Below are positions 1-9,452 of a DNA stretch of 64,000 nt, piece by piece; within the stretch, counting starts at the first letter, position 1; every line of letters begins with the position of its first letter. A model generated the notes under the pieces. The model made no database searches and was not told the origin of the DNA. It was given only the letters and a program-made list of their open reading frames with translations. A program made the translations under genes and the position numbers. This DNA comes from Cristatella mucedo. Taxonomy: Eukaryota > Bryozoa > Phylactolaemata > Cristatellidae. The stretch covers positions 1,205,001 through 1,269,000 of the forward strand of contig WPIO01000038.1 of the NCBI GenBank assembly GCA_009760855.2, read 5' to 3'.

Positions 1-333
1 ATTATTAAAACTTCCGTCTGGAACAAATTCTGATTTTACTCCTCCTGGCAACTTTAAGTGAAATTCTCTTCCTCCAGATATCTTATTTATTATATCTACA
101 ATACCAGAACCATGCTTTCTATTTGCCTTTAACTGTTTAAGACTAAAATTCAACTGCATTCCCACTCCTTTAGCCTTATACTTTTCTATTCTTCTTTTTT
201 GAGTATCAGTTACAAAAATAGATTTAGTACCACTTAAATCAGCATGTTTTAATCTTATGGAAATCGGTTCCTTAGATTTATGAATTAGATCAATTTGGTG
301 ATCAGACAGATCAAGTTTGACTTCTTTATACAT
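1..333 (-). CDS. Basic virion-type protein, N-terminal part (Polinton/adintovirus pX-like?)
   Basis: The open frame starts at ATG 333 and runs off the left window edge (111 codons visible). The start is supported by a TATATAG-type motif just upstream (CTATATA at 335-341). The sequence is lysine/arginine-rich. It has two consecutive Q/L/K units (around residues 10-35 and 45-75, containing 'TDTQKRRIEKYKAKG' and 'LSLKQLK'-like segments) followed by a Gly-Ser-Gly-Ile amphipathic stretch. This layout resembles the small basic proteins found near capsid genes in Polintons and adintoviruses that have been compared with adenovirus core or minor virion proteins. That assignment is from memory of the family and is moderate at best. 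No lesions are seen in the visible part. Confidence 0.55.
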   Translation of the reverse strand, partial: MYKEVKLDLSDHQIDLIHKSKEPISIRLKHADLSGTKSIFVTDTQKRRIEKYKAKGVGMQLNFSLKQLKANRKHGSGIVDIINKISGGREFHLKLPGGVKSEFVPDGSFNN

Positions 334-373
334 TCTATATAATTATATTAAACATTTATAAAACTATGTATAA
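334..373. promoter_or_regulatory. Divergent intergenic promoter region
   Basis: A 40-base gap separates the leftward gene starting at 333 from the rightward HNH gene starting at 374. It contains CTATATA next to the leftward start and a TATGTATAA-like stretch next to the rightward start, matching the start-codon-adjacent TATA motif seen across the element. Confidence 0.5.
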
Positions 374-922
374 ATGGATCAAGATGAACTAAGAGATAGA
401 GTTCTTGAATTATTTGATTACAATGCCCTTACAGGAAAATTTACATATAAAGCTAGAAGGCAGAGAATAACAGTTGGATCGGAAGCTGGTTGTGTAAACA
501 ACTTAGGATACAAACAAATAACAGTTGATGGAAAGTTATACTACGCACATAGATAAGTGTGGTTGATCATGACTGGTAAATTCCCTTTGAATGAGATTGA
601 TCACATTGATGATGATGAACAAAATAATCGTTTCGAGAATTTACGTGAGGCAACTCATTCAGAAAATATGAGAAATAAACCAAAAGTAAAAGGTTTATCA
701 TCTAATTTTATTGGTGTTAGTTTTAATAAAAAAGCAAACAAATACGTTGCCTATATACGAATAGATGGAGAAAGAAAACATCTTGGATACTTTAATGATG
801 AAGAAGAAGCTGCTTACGCTCGGGATAATGTAGTAATACGTTTGAATATTGAGTTTGCAAAACTTAATTTTACGTATAGTTTAACAGAAGACATTAAAAT
901 AGTTCGTTACAGTGACTTTTAG
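374..922 (+). pseudogene. HNH endonuclease with AP2 DNA-binding domain, one in-frame stop
   Basis: Two consecutive open stretches in the same frame are separated only by TAA at 554-556. The first half has the 'FDYNALTGKFTYK' type N-terminus of phage and giant-virus HNH endonucleases. The second half has the HNH core ('EIDHIDDDEQNNRFENLR') followed by an AP2-like beta-sheet segment ('FIGVSFNKKANKYVAYIR', 'HLGYFNDEEEAAYARD'). Such proteins are free-standing homing-type endonucleases that cut and spread into related genomes. The stop lies between a His-Arg and a Val-Trp pair, inside the conserved block before HNH, so the product would be inactive unless translation restarts. It is an accessory cargo gene and not part of the virion core. 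Confidence 0.85.
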
Positions 923-1341
923 TTTTTACATCTTCGTTTTAGATCATCTCTATGTTTAATCATTTCATTATATATTTCTTGTTGACTCTTACCTTGTGCG
1001 AAAAGATTACTCAATAGCATCGCACTCTCAGCTTTATAGTCACAAGTTTTACGTCCACCAACGGTAGAAGCTTCTACTTTTTTTATGTATCTTTTTAAAT
1101 CTTCACTATAATTAACACCTCCTTTCTCCACAAGCTCTCTTCCCTTATTAAGGTAAGTTAATCTGTTGTTGACTTCTGAATTCTGTACTTTATCACTTAG
1201 ATCTAAATCAACCCCTTTTTCAAGTACTTCTATCATGTTTTTCAAGTCTACAATAGCATTATTTAATCTTTCTTTTTGGAGTGTCAAAGCACTCATTCTC
1301 TCTTCGTGAGTATTCATTTTAGGTGCTCTAGCAGTATACAT
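919..1341 (-). CDS. Unknown helical protein (140 aa)
   Basis: The frame is intact from ATG 1341; an alternative Met lies eight residues in. The protein is rich in Lys, Glu and Leu. A heptad-like segment in the first 50 residues suggests a coiled coil, and there is a basic, Cys-containing C-terminus (RRCKN). It lies 11 bases downstream of the 1353-2018 gene on the same strand, so the two may be co-transcribed, and its 3' end overlaps the HNH gene tail by four bases. The TATATAG motif is not evident directly upstream. I do not recognise the family. Confidence 0.6.
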   Translation of the reverse strand: MYTARAPKMNTHEERMSALTLQKERLNNAIVDLKNMIEVLEKGVDLDLSDKVQNSEVNNRLTYLNKGRELVEKGGVNYSEDLKRYIKKVEASTVGGRKTCDYKAESAMLLSNLFAQGKSQQEIYNEMIKHRDDLKRRCKN

Positions 1342-1352
1342 TGTTTCATCTA

Positions 1353-2018
1353 CTATTTTTTTATCAATCCTGCAACCGCTACTGTTATTGAAACCGCTAA
1401 ACCAACAGTTCCTATTACACTTGCTATGCTAGCGATGATGGCTGGAATAGCAGGTAAAAAGCCTCCTCTCATTTCAAGAAAGTTCTTCTTCCATGCTATA
1501 GGATCAAGTTGAGTTGCATCCCAAGAAACTTCTTCTATAAAAGTATCAGATAAAAACTTACTAGGATTTAAATAACAATCACTATTTGCTTTTTCAGCTT
1601 CTAATAATATTTCATTAATGTAGAAACCTACTTCCAAACTTGCAACCATCTTTGAGAGTCCTTCTTTTTTATCTGCCATTGTTTTCCAGAAGACTTGTCC
1701 ATACTTACCAGAAGATATATCATCAACAATTTCTTTTATAAACAAACCTAGATCTACTATTCCTGTTACTCCTGATAGAAAACCTCCTAGAGCTTTAGTA
1801 GCTGTTCCAATGACCTTGAAAGATTGTAATACTTTTGGAACGATCTTTGCGATCTTATTTGAGGCCTGTAAGGACAGCTTCATAGCAACTTTAGGCACTA
1901 TTTTTATAACTGCTTTAGAACCTACTTCCGTTGCCGTTGTAATACCTGAAACCACTTCTTTAGTTGTATCTACTCCTTCTTTTATAGCATCAACACCTTT
2001 TCCTTTTTTATTCTTCAT
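1353..2018 (-). CDS. Unknown hydrophobic/amphipathic protein with C-terminal membrane segment
   Basis: The 221-residue frame is intact. The N-terminal half is a run of amphipathic, Ala/Val/Lys-rich helices with repeated 'KIVPKV' units. The C-terminus has a strong hydrophobic segment (Ile-Pro-Ala-Ile-Ile-Ala through Val-Ala-Gly-Leu-Ile), probably one or two transmembrane helices or a membrane-active region. This arrangement suits an internal virion or membrane-remodelling protein, but I recognise no specific family. It diverges from the fibre-like gene at 2032 across only 13 bases (2019-2031). Confidence 0.6.
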   Translation of the reverse strand: MKNKKGKGVDAIKEGVDTTKEVVSGITTATEVGSKAVIKIVPKVAMKLSLQASNKIAKIVPKVLQSFKVIGTATKALGGFLSGVTGIVDLGLFIKEIVDDISSGKYGQVFWKTMADKKEGLSKMVASLEVGFYINEILLEAEKANSDCYLNPSKFLSDTFIEEVSWDATQLDPIAWKKNFLEMRGGFLPAIPAIIASIASVIGTVGLAVSITVAVAGLIKK

Positions 2019-2031
2019 ATATTATAAGTGA
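2019..2031. promoter_or_regulatory. 13-base divergent promoter
   Basis: The whole gap between two divergent start codons (2018 leftward, 2032 rightward) is 13 AT-rich bases containing ATTATAA. Any promoter for either gene must overlap the other gene or lie in this gap. Confidence 0.5.
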
Positions 2032-2899
2032 ATGGAAAAAGTTAGAAAGATTAATGGTTTTATTTACAGTGATCTTAACGCTAACGGAAATAGAGTAACA
2101 GACTTAGCATACCCTCTTAATGCTGGTGATGCAATAAATTTGAGCTATGGTTGTAGCTCAAACTTGGGAGAAAATGTTGCTACAAATGTTATAGGTGACT
2201 TAGCAACAGTTTCAAGTATGTCAGTGTTCCTTCCAAAAAACTGGTGGAAAGATGTCATCGCAGTTGAATTGTAAAAATGTTTTTGGTATATCAGGAAACT
2301 CTGCTGATGGAACTGTATACAGTGATTTAGGACCTTATAAAGTGATTAACTATGGAGTCTTAAAACATATGGTGCAAGTGTTTAAAGGTAAAGCAACAGC
2401 AAGTATGAATATGGGTAATAAGAATATTACTAACTTAAAAGACTCTGATACTGTAACAAAACAATATGTAGATAATAATAAACAAATATCATTTAGGTAT
2501 TTTGGAGCAGGCTCTGGTACTTATCCAACAGTATTTTATCGTGATATGCTTGGTTTAAGTATTACAGCTAATAGTAGCACAGGAAATAAATTTCAATTCC
2601 AACAACTCACACCAGGGGATATACCTGTTATTGCGACTACTGGAGATATTGTTGCATACAATACTAATCTTAAAACATTCTTTCCAGGGGTATTACCGAT
2701 TTTTGCAATGGTTAGTGGAGTTATGTATGCAACTAATAAAACAAATGCGTACGTAGAATTAACAAGTGAATCAACATATGGAGTTAGTGGTACTATAGTT
2801 TTAATAATTAATATAGATGGAACGTGTAGATATGCTATCGATAAATTTACTGTTGCAACCGGAATAACTTACATTGATTTTCTTTTTACTATTGTATAG
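2032..2899 (+). pseudogene. Fibre-like repeat protein 1, frame change near 2252-2274
   Basis: The first 81 codons (2032-2274) carry the fibre repeat signature 'DLNANGNRVTDLAYPLNAGDA'. A second frame (2252-2899) continues with another unit ('MNMGNKNITNLKDSDTVTKQYVD') and a beta-rich C-terminal domain. Sibling genes in this element hold both parts in one frame, so I read this as one gene with a single frame change in the 2252-2274 overlap. The repeat type is known from phage tail fibres and trimeric viral fibres and probably forms a shaft, with the C-terminal domain as a receptor-binding knob (inference). Confidence 0.65.
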
Positions 2900-2901
2900 A
2901 A

Positions 2902-3744
2902 ATGTTCAGACCTAAAAGAAGAGGAATTGGTATAACAAATTACATTAAAAAAAGTGGTGATGTACTTATAGGTAGTTTAAGTATGAATGGAAATTTGATA
3001 AAGGATTTAGGTGAACCTGTTGATCTTGGAGATGCTGTAAATAGAAAGTATATAGATACCAATTTCGTTACAAAAGTATCAAGAGGAACTACTGCTGATG
3101 GAGATATCGATATGAAAAACTATAAGTTGATAGAACTAGCAAACCCTGTAAACCCTAGCGATGCTGCAACTAAAGACTATGCGGACAGTAAACTACCTAA
3201 GACTGGTGGAACTATTAATGGAACACTAACTGTAAATGGAAATGTATCTGTTGTAGGACCTCCCACTTCTGATAATGATATTCCAAATAAATCTTATATG
3301 GACTCTAACTTCCTTAAACTAACGGGAGGAACTATTAATGGAAATTTAGATATGAATGGATACTCTATCTTCTTAGAAAACGATCCTGTTAATCCTACTG
3401 ATGGTGTAAACTTTAGCTATCTAAATAGAATATCAGACGGAAATATTACTATAATACGTTTTAGAGCAACGATAGATGGGTCTTTAACAACAGAATTATA
3501 TGGGAAAACAATTAACGGTCGTTGGATCTCCACTTTAACAGATACTATCACACCAAGAGGATTATTTGTTGTTACAACGTTATATGAATATACACCTGGA
3601 AAAAAAGGTATACTACAACCTCTTCCGGAAACATTAATCCCCTTACAAGACCAGTTATACGGTGGTTATGTACTTGATGCAAATAAAAACTTATTCAATC
3701 GTCAACTTTTATATCTGGCTCAAACTTATTTGATAAAGAATTAA
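2902..3744 (+). CDS. Fibre-like repeat protein 2, intact
   Basis: This is an intact 280-residue protein, two bases after the previous stop, with GTATAGAA directly before its ATG. At least four shaft units are visible, spaced about 35-50 residues: 'SMNGNLIKDLGEPVDLGDA', 'DMKNYKLIELANPVNPSDA', 'LTVNGNVSVVGPPTSDNDI' and 'DMNGYSIFLENDPVNPTDG'. Each ends in a Lys/Asn-x-Tyr-x-Asp-like strand. The last about 120 residues form a unique beta-rich domain. It probably forms trimeric vertex fibres. The assignment rests on the repeat pattern and not on a named homologue. Confidence 0.75.
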   Translation: MFRPKRRGIGITNYIKKSGDVLIGSLSMNGNLIKDLGEPVDLGDAVNRKYIDTNFVTKVSRGTTADGDIDMKNYKLIELANPVNPSDAATKDYADSKLPKTGGTINGTLTVNGNVSVVGPPTSDNDIPNKSYMDSNFLKLTGGTINGNLDMNGYSIFLENDPVNPTDGVNFSYLNRISDGNITIIRFRATIDGSLTTELYGKTINGRWISTLTDTITPRGLFVVTTLYEYTPGKKGILQPLPETLIPLQDQLYGGYVLDANKNLFNRQLLYLAQTYLIKN

Positions 3745-3776
3745 ATATCTTTGTTTATATAGCAACAACGTAAAAA

Positions 3777-4757
3777 ATGCTTAGCAGAAGATTATGAAAA
3801 ATCAATGGAACTCTAAATCTTGGTAAAAATAGAATAGCAAATGTTGGTTCTACTATTAGTGACTTAGACGCTGTAAGTAAAACCTTTTCAGATAATAATT
3901 ATATTAGAAACGAATCTGATGACATTATAAGAGGAGATTTATCTGCTAGGTCAAAAAAATATGTAAATGTGCGTTATCCAGATAGTGAAAAAGATTTATC
4001 TACAAAGCAGTATCTTGATACTAAGGTTGGAACAGAAGGCACCCAAGTAATACAGGGAACTCTAGAAGTAGATAGATTAATTGGTAATAACACCAATGAT
4101 TGTTCATACACAAGAGAAAGAGCTTATACATCATTTCTAAGAACGAATAGACTTTTTAATCATGAGTCATTAATAGTAGAAGGACAAATAGGAACAAAAA
4201 GTGCTATCAATTTATCTAACAACACTACTGACGCAACTTTGGCAAAACTATCTGACATTAACTTAAAAAAGCCACTATACTCAAAGATAACATTAAAAAT
4301 AAGAGATATCAATAGAATAAATAATGATAATACTAATATTATTAATGATGATACTTATTACAATGTTTATGGGAGAACGGCTGAAAATAAATACTTTGTT
4401 CTAAAGGATGATAATGCAACTAGAATACCTTATAGAACTATTACATCAACAGTATCTATAACGGTGGAAAAGTTATCTGAAGAGTACGATAATTTAATTA
4501 CTAACTGTTATCATAGGTTCTACTCACCAAACTTTCTTCCTTCTAATTTACTTAATTTACCTTATTCAGGTGTTGAGGGTGATTACATGTTGACTTTAAG
4601 TAATTCTATAAAAAATCTTGCTATCATTGAAGAAAGTAATAAAAAAGTAATAACATCTAATCTTAGTTATCCTGTTCTAAGTTACGCAGGATTTAGAACA
4701 CCTAGTCCTTCTGATGTTATTGAAATTAGTTTAGTTAAACAAGTTAGAATACAGTAA
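3777..4757 (+). pseudogene. Fibre-like repeat protein 3, early TGA
   Basis: The frame opens at ATG 3777, hits TGA at 3795-3797 (codon 7), and is then open to 4757. The region after the stop contains a degenerate shaft unit ('NLGKNRIANVGSTISDLDA') and a second ('YPDSEKDLSTKQYLD'), followed by a long unique C-terminal domain of about 220 residues. A TATATAG lies about 20 bases upstream of the ATG. Only the early stop breaks it. Initiation at an internal codon would give a protein lacking the first shaft unit. Confidence 0.65.
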
Positions 4758-4800
4758 TATTTAAAAAGTTTTTCTATGTAGGGAAATTACTATCATCATC

Positions 4801-4807
4801 ATATAGG
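4801..4807 (+). promoter_or_regulatory. TATATAG-type motif abutting the ATPase start
   Basis: ATATAGG directly touches the ATG at 4808. This leaves no room for a normal 5' leader downstream of a TATA box unless the motif itself is the initiator. Confidence 0.55.
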
Positions 4808-5479
4808 ATGTCTTTGGAAATTAAGCCTTTTAGTTTTGGGCAGGATACTGTTACTGGACATAAAGAGCCACTACCTAAAGAGCCAATTAGAGCGTTGGTT
4901 TTAGGTCCTAGTGGATGTGGTAAAACACAGTTAATATTGAATTGGATATTTTATGGAAGATTAGAGTATGATATTTGTACTATTATTGCTGCAAGTTTAG
5001 ATCAACCAGTATATCGTGGATTTATTTCAATGACAAAAGAAAGCCCTGTGTTTGTTTGGGTTAATGGAGTAGATGAAATGCCAAATGTTGATTCATATAA
5101 GAAATGTAAAAATGTTGTTGTGTTAGACGATGTTATAAATGAAGAACAAAGTAATATATTGGATTACTTTACTAGAGGAAGGCATAAAAAAATGAATGTA
5201 TTTTACCTTGCTCAAGGATTTACAAGTGTTCCTAAAAGAAATATAAGAAACAATGTAAACTTTATAATAATCTTTAAACAAAATGGTACTGATATAGAAT
5301 ATATACGGCGTTCATATGTTGGTGATATAGATGGAAAGCAATTTAAAGATTGGGTCGATTCTTGTACAAGGAAAAGATTTGGATATTGTGTTATAGACCT
5401 AACTAAAACCGAGGACGAAGGTAGATTTTGGTCTGTTGATGAAAAAGGAAAACAACTAATAACTATTTTCAATACTTAA
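4808..5479 (+). CDS. A32/FtsK-HerA-like DNA packaging ATPase
   Basis: This is an intact 223-residue P-loop ATPase. Walker A is 'GPSGCGKT' (about residues 33-40). The hydrophobic strand ending in Asp-Asp ('NVVVLDDV', about 100-107) is Walker B, followed by a sensor-like 'NVFYLAQ' strand. The length and order match the packaging ATPases of Polintons, adintoviruses and virophages, which pump genomic DNA into the capsid. It sits between fibre genes and capsid-associated genes, as expected for the morphogenetic block. No lesions are present. It is one of the most reliable diagnostic genes of the element. Confidence 0.9.
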   Translation: MSLEIKPFSFGQDTVTGHKEPLPKEPIRALVLGPSGCGKTQLILNWIFYGRLEYDICTIIAASLDQPVYRGFISMTKESPVFVWVNGVDEMPNVDSYKKCKNVVVLDDVINEEQSNILDYFTRGRHKKMNVFYLAQGFTSVPKRNIRNNVNFIIIFKQNGTDIEYIRRSYVGDIDGKQFKDWVDSCTRKRFGYCVIDLTKTEDEGRFWSVDEKGKQLITIFNT

Positions 5480-5489
5480 TAGGAAAGGA

Positions 5490-6759
5490 ATGATCAACGG
5501 AAAGTTGTACCAAAGGAAAGGTAAAAAATACGAAGGGACTGTTCGAGAAGCACTTGATATAGAAGAAGCACTTAATATCTTAGATGAGTTAAATATAGCA
5601 ACCATTCTTAACAATAGTGAAGAGATAGCGAGAATAGAAGCTGAGATTGCTGCTAGAGATCAAGTAGAACATAAACTAAATAAACGTGCTTTAGAGCGCT
5701 CAAAAAATGATTTAGGTGAGACTGATTTTAATAAACTTAGAGTAATGAAACCTAAACTTGCAATTCAAATGGAGACTAATAAACTAATTGAAAAGGCAAT
5801 ACAGCCTAAACCTAAAGAACCTCAAGATGTTTCTTTGGTTTTGAAAAAAGCAATTGCTGATATTACATCTGGAAAATATAAAAAAAGCAATAACAAGAGT
5901 AAATCAGGCAAAGAGTAATGCAGCTAATCAAGAAATAAAAGAAATTATTGGTGGTGTTCAAAAGGCAGTGGCAGAAAGTCTTAACATTAATCCATCTACT
6001 GGTACTCCAAAGATTAATAAATGATCTATAAAAGAAGTTGAAGCAAGCACACCAAAGAAAAGAGGTAGGAAACCAAAAGCTGCTTTACCAACTGTAAGTG
6101 TTATAAAACCTAGTATAGAACCTAGTATAGAACCTAGTATAGAACCTAGTATAGAACCTGCTGCTAGTGTTACAGATCCTAACACTACTGAATTTACAAC
6201 TTTTACTAGCACCCCAAAGAAAAGAGGTAGGAAACCAAAAACTTCTTTACCAACTGTAAGTGTTGAAGAACCTGATACAGAACCACAATTTACAACTGTG
6301 ATAGAAGATAGTCTTCCTCAATTCACATTTTCAAAAGACCCACATGTTATTAGAGAAGAATTAATTGAACTTACTAAAACAAAATCTGCTTGTAAAATGA
6401 AAACTGATATGAAAGAATATATAAAAGGAATTACAGAGAGTAATATTAATGATAGAATTCTTCAAATTGCTACTGATTTGAACAAAAAACAAAGAATGAG
6501 TAAAAAAGAACGAAGTATTTTTGATTATATATTAAGACTAGAATATTTAAATATGGCAGAAGGATTAAAGGTTGTTCCAGTGTTTGTTAAGAGTGATAAA
6601 GAAGTATTTAATAAAATTGATTTATGGTTGAGAGAGCTTGCTGCTGGAAATATAGGAGTTGTAAATTCAATAAGTGCTGCTTTGGATTATTTAGCTAAAT
6701 CTAGGAAAGCACCAAAGTCTTATGTTGGGAAAATCAATAATCTAATATTTAGTATATAG
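5490..6759 (+). pseudogene. AT-hook protein with EPSI repeats, broken
   Basis: The first frame (5490-5918) encodes a Lys/Glu-rich, probably coiled-coil protein starting 10 bases after the ATPase. Coding then continues in the next frame across 5919-6759, so a one-base frame change lies around 5880-5915, and there is an in-frame TGA at 6022-6024. The downstream part has two AT-hook cores ('KKRGRKPK') spaced about 57 residues apart. Between them, from 6109 on, is a 12-base tandem repeat encoding Glu-Pro-Ser-Ile units. The C-terminal about 150 residues (from about 6298) are helical and open. AT-hooks bind AT-rich minor grooves, so a role in condensing or tethering the AT-rich viral DNA is plausible. 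The family is not recognised. Confidence 0.6.
6109..6157 (+). repeat. 12-base in-frame tandem repeat (CCTAGTATAGAA)n
   Basis: Four near-identical 12-base units encode Pro-Ser-Ile-Glu inside the AT-hook gene. They are candidates for slippage length variation without frame change. Confidence 0.85.
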
Positions 6760-6762
6760 GAA

Positions 6763-7623
6763 ATGAGTTATCTTTTAGGTATTGCAAAAGACATACTTAA
6801 GAATGTTGAAGCTATTTAAAAAAATAATCAAGCAAGTAAAGAGGGGTATGTGTTCAATGTTATTGGAAATTCTAACCCACTTAGTCTTCATAATAATAAT
6901 CCTATTTTATTAAGAAACAAAAACTTAAAAGTTTGTTTTAAGAAGTTTGTTGGAATAAATTCCATAAAAAATATTACAACTTCCAATAATACTTTTGTTT
7001 ATAGAAGTGCGGGCGGTTCTGAACAAACTGTAACAATAGAACCAGGAATTTATACTGTTGATAGTGATGACTTAAACACTGGTATTGTTGATAGGATTAA
7101 TAATTATATTACTCAATCAGGATCAACATCTGATAAGTTTGTAGTTGGTGTTGATACTGGTACTGCACACTCATGGATTACTATGCCTGTTGGGTGGAGT
7201 TTTATTGCAAGTAAATCCTCTATTTCTAAAGTGCTTGGATTTACTAAACCTGCTTATACAACGGATAGCAAGTTTTCAGAGTCGTATCCAAATATTACAC
7301 CACTTATTTGTACTCCAAACAAAAAGTTTTATTCGGAAGAGCAGGTAAGTATTGCGGATGTAAAACTTGTTCTTGTTTATTGTAATCTAGTTGCTCCTGG
7401 CACAAGTTATATAAATGGAATGGAAACTCAAGCTTTAAGAAGTTTTGGATTTGACTTTTACCCACGGGATACAATGGTTTACGAACCAAATACGCTTGAA
7501 TACCACAATGTTTCTTCTAAAAGTATTAGTGATATAAATATTACAGTTACTGATCAAAACTTGAAGTTGTTAGATTTTGGTGGAGAACAAATTGTTGTTG
7601 TTATAGAAATTGTTGAAATATGA
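6763..7623 (+). pseudogene. Penton/minor-capsid-like protein A, early TAA
   Basis: ATG 6763 follows TATATAGGAA, the element's start-adjacent motif. The frame meets TAA at 6817-6819 (codon 19) and is then open to 7623. The about 257 residues after the stop are beta-rich. They include a 'GIYTVDSDDL' strand, an Asn-rich helix, a conserved 'LGF' turn and a C-terminal 'TDQNLKLLDFGGEQIVVVIEI' type strand pair, the layout of the single-jelly-roll penton or minor capsid proteins of Polintons. It begins a run of three related genes (with 7633-8593 and 8583-9443). The assignment is by architecture and position. Confidence 0.6.
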
Positions 7624-7632
7624 TATAGGAAA

Positions 7633-8593
7633 ATGGCAATACGATTAACAGGTACATCTTCTTCAGATTACAAAAAATTAAATCCTGCTATTGATTTAGG
7701 AGAAAATTCTGGATACAATGAAATTGGTTTAAGAAGGATAGAGTTTACATATACAAACAGAGCCATATCAAATGTCTTTAGGGGTGTAAATGATAGACTT
7801 TGGTTTAAGTTTTCTCTTGGAGATGTTGGTAATCCACAATTTATTGAAATTGATTTTGGAAAAGAAACAAATGGTACTGCTAAATATTCAGGAACTTACG
7901 ACACTAATAAGATTGTTCTTGCTTTAAACACAGCTTTAGCAATTAAGAAGAAAGATCCTGGTTCTCCATCGGCGTTATATAATGGAACATCTGGAAATGG
8001 AATAAGGTTTAGTGTTGATACAGATGATAAGATAGCTATGCAAGTAGCTGGTGATAGCGTTGTCTTTCTTGGAGCCAACTCTTTCATTGAAAGAAAACCT
8101 GAATTTTATAGTATTGGAGGTACATTAGGTTTTAACTCAAATGAACAAGGAACGTTTGATAAAGACATGGTTGGAGGTACTCCTTATGAAGCTGTAGAAA
8201 AAGCTATGTATTTTGCTGGAACTTATAAAGCTTGGAACAAAATGATTCAACCTGATAACAGCGGTGTAAAATGGATGTGTTGATTGTGATTTGGTTTATG
8301 ATCAACTTAATTATATAGAGATAAGATAAGGGTTTTTAAACCAATCAAAATCTTTATACGTTATTGATACTGATAATATGGCTTCAGGACAAAAAGTTGA
8401 TTTACATATTCCAAATGTAATGTACTTACCTACTGGTGCTGATATATCGCTATTAAATGGCTATAGTATTACATTAACAGATCAAAATGGGAATAGGATT
8501 AATACAATTACAGATATTATATCTACAATAGTTATTAGAAAAGGTAAAACAAGTATAGAAAAAAGTAAAACAAGTATAGAAAATGAAAATTAG
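7633..8593 (+). pseudogene. Penton/minor-capsid-like protein B, frame change and TAA
   Basis: ATG 7633 lies nine bases after gene A and is preceded by GATATAGGAAA. The frame is open to 8283. The expected C-terminal part continues in another frame (8284-8593), with an in-frame TAA at 8327-8329. The protein shares with its downstream neighbour the N-terminal pattern ('GLRRIEFTYT'), the 'GTLGFNSNEQGT' turn and the C-terminal 'KVDLHIPNVMYLPT' block. Lesions are judged by comparison with that paralogue. It is probably a capsid vertex or minor capsid component. Confidence 0.6.
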
Positions 8594-9443
8594 GTTAACA
8601 GTAGCTTCTAACACTGATTATAAAAATAACTATCCTCTAATAATAATTGGTCCTAAATCTGGGTATAAAAAAGTTGGGTTACGTAGAATAGAATTTACTT
8701 ACACATATAAAAGAATTGTAAAAATTGTTGTTCTTGAAATCGATATGCTTTGGTTTAAAACTAATCCTACAATGGCTAATAGCTTTTCCATTTCTGTTCC
8801 TCCAGGTTATTACGATAGTACTAGACTTGTTACAGCGTTAAATAGAGGATTAGATGGTGCTTCATCACTTTACAACCCTTCACGAAGAGATAGTTCTGGA
8901 ATTATTTTTAGTGTTGGTGATAGTGATAAAATAGTCATGAAAGTAGTGGGTGAATATGTTGTTTTACTAGCAAGTGATATATCCGGCGTTATTAATAACA
9001 TTGGAGATACCCTTGGCTTTAATACAAAGGAACAAGGAACATATGCCCCTGATTATGATTATGGTGATTGAAGAGAAGAAGATAAAAAAGATGAAAAATC
9101 ACATTACTTCGCCAGAACTTACACAGCCTCAAATAAAATGAAATCATCTAACTTCAATGAGATCGAATGGATCAGTGTTGACTGTGACATAGTTAATTCA
9201 GAACTTAATTATATAGAGATAAGAAAAGGATTTTCAGAACAATCTTCATCATTATATACTATTGATACAAAAGATATAGCAGCAGGTGAGAAAGTTGATT
9301 TACATATTCCAAATGTAATGTATCTACCAACAAGGGGTGATATAGAAGGAATAAGTAGTTTTATGATTACCTTAAAAGATCAAAATGGAAATAGACTCAA
9401 TGCAATTAGAGATGTTATAGCTACAATAGAAATTTCAAAGTAA
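8583..9443 (+). pseudogene. Penton/minor-capsid-like protein C, one TGA
   Basis: It starts at ATG 8583, overlapping the end of gene B by 11 bases, with AGTATAGAAA before the ATG. The frame is open except for TGA at 9069-9071, after which it continues in the same frame to 9443. It is clearly paralogous to gene B across its whole length (the 'GLRRIEFTYTYK', 'DTLGFNTKEQGTY' and 'KVDLHIPNVMYLPT' blocks). Tandem duplication inside the element produced B and C. Gene A is more distant. Confidence 0.6.
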
Positions 9444-9449
9444 TATAGA
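9443..9449 (+). promoter_or_regulatory. TATA motif before the core-protein start
   Basis: AATATAGAGGA precedes ATG 9453 by a few bases, overlapping the stop of gene C. Confidence 0.45.
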
Positions 9450-9452
9450 GGA

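Noticed and set aside
1276-2031. Rightward frames over 1,276-1,512 and 1,810-2,031
   Set aside because: They are antisense shadows of the two intact leftward genes and lack the start-adjacent motif.
5212-6212. Leftward frames at 5,212-5,472 and 5,958-6,212
   Set aside because: They are antisense to the ATPase and to the AT-hook gene repeats. The Gly-Ser-Ile-Leu run is the mirror of the EPSI repeat.
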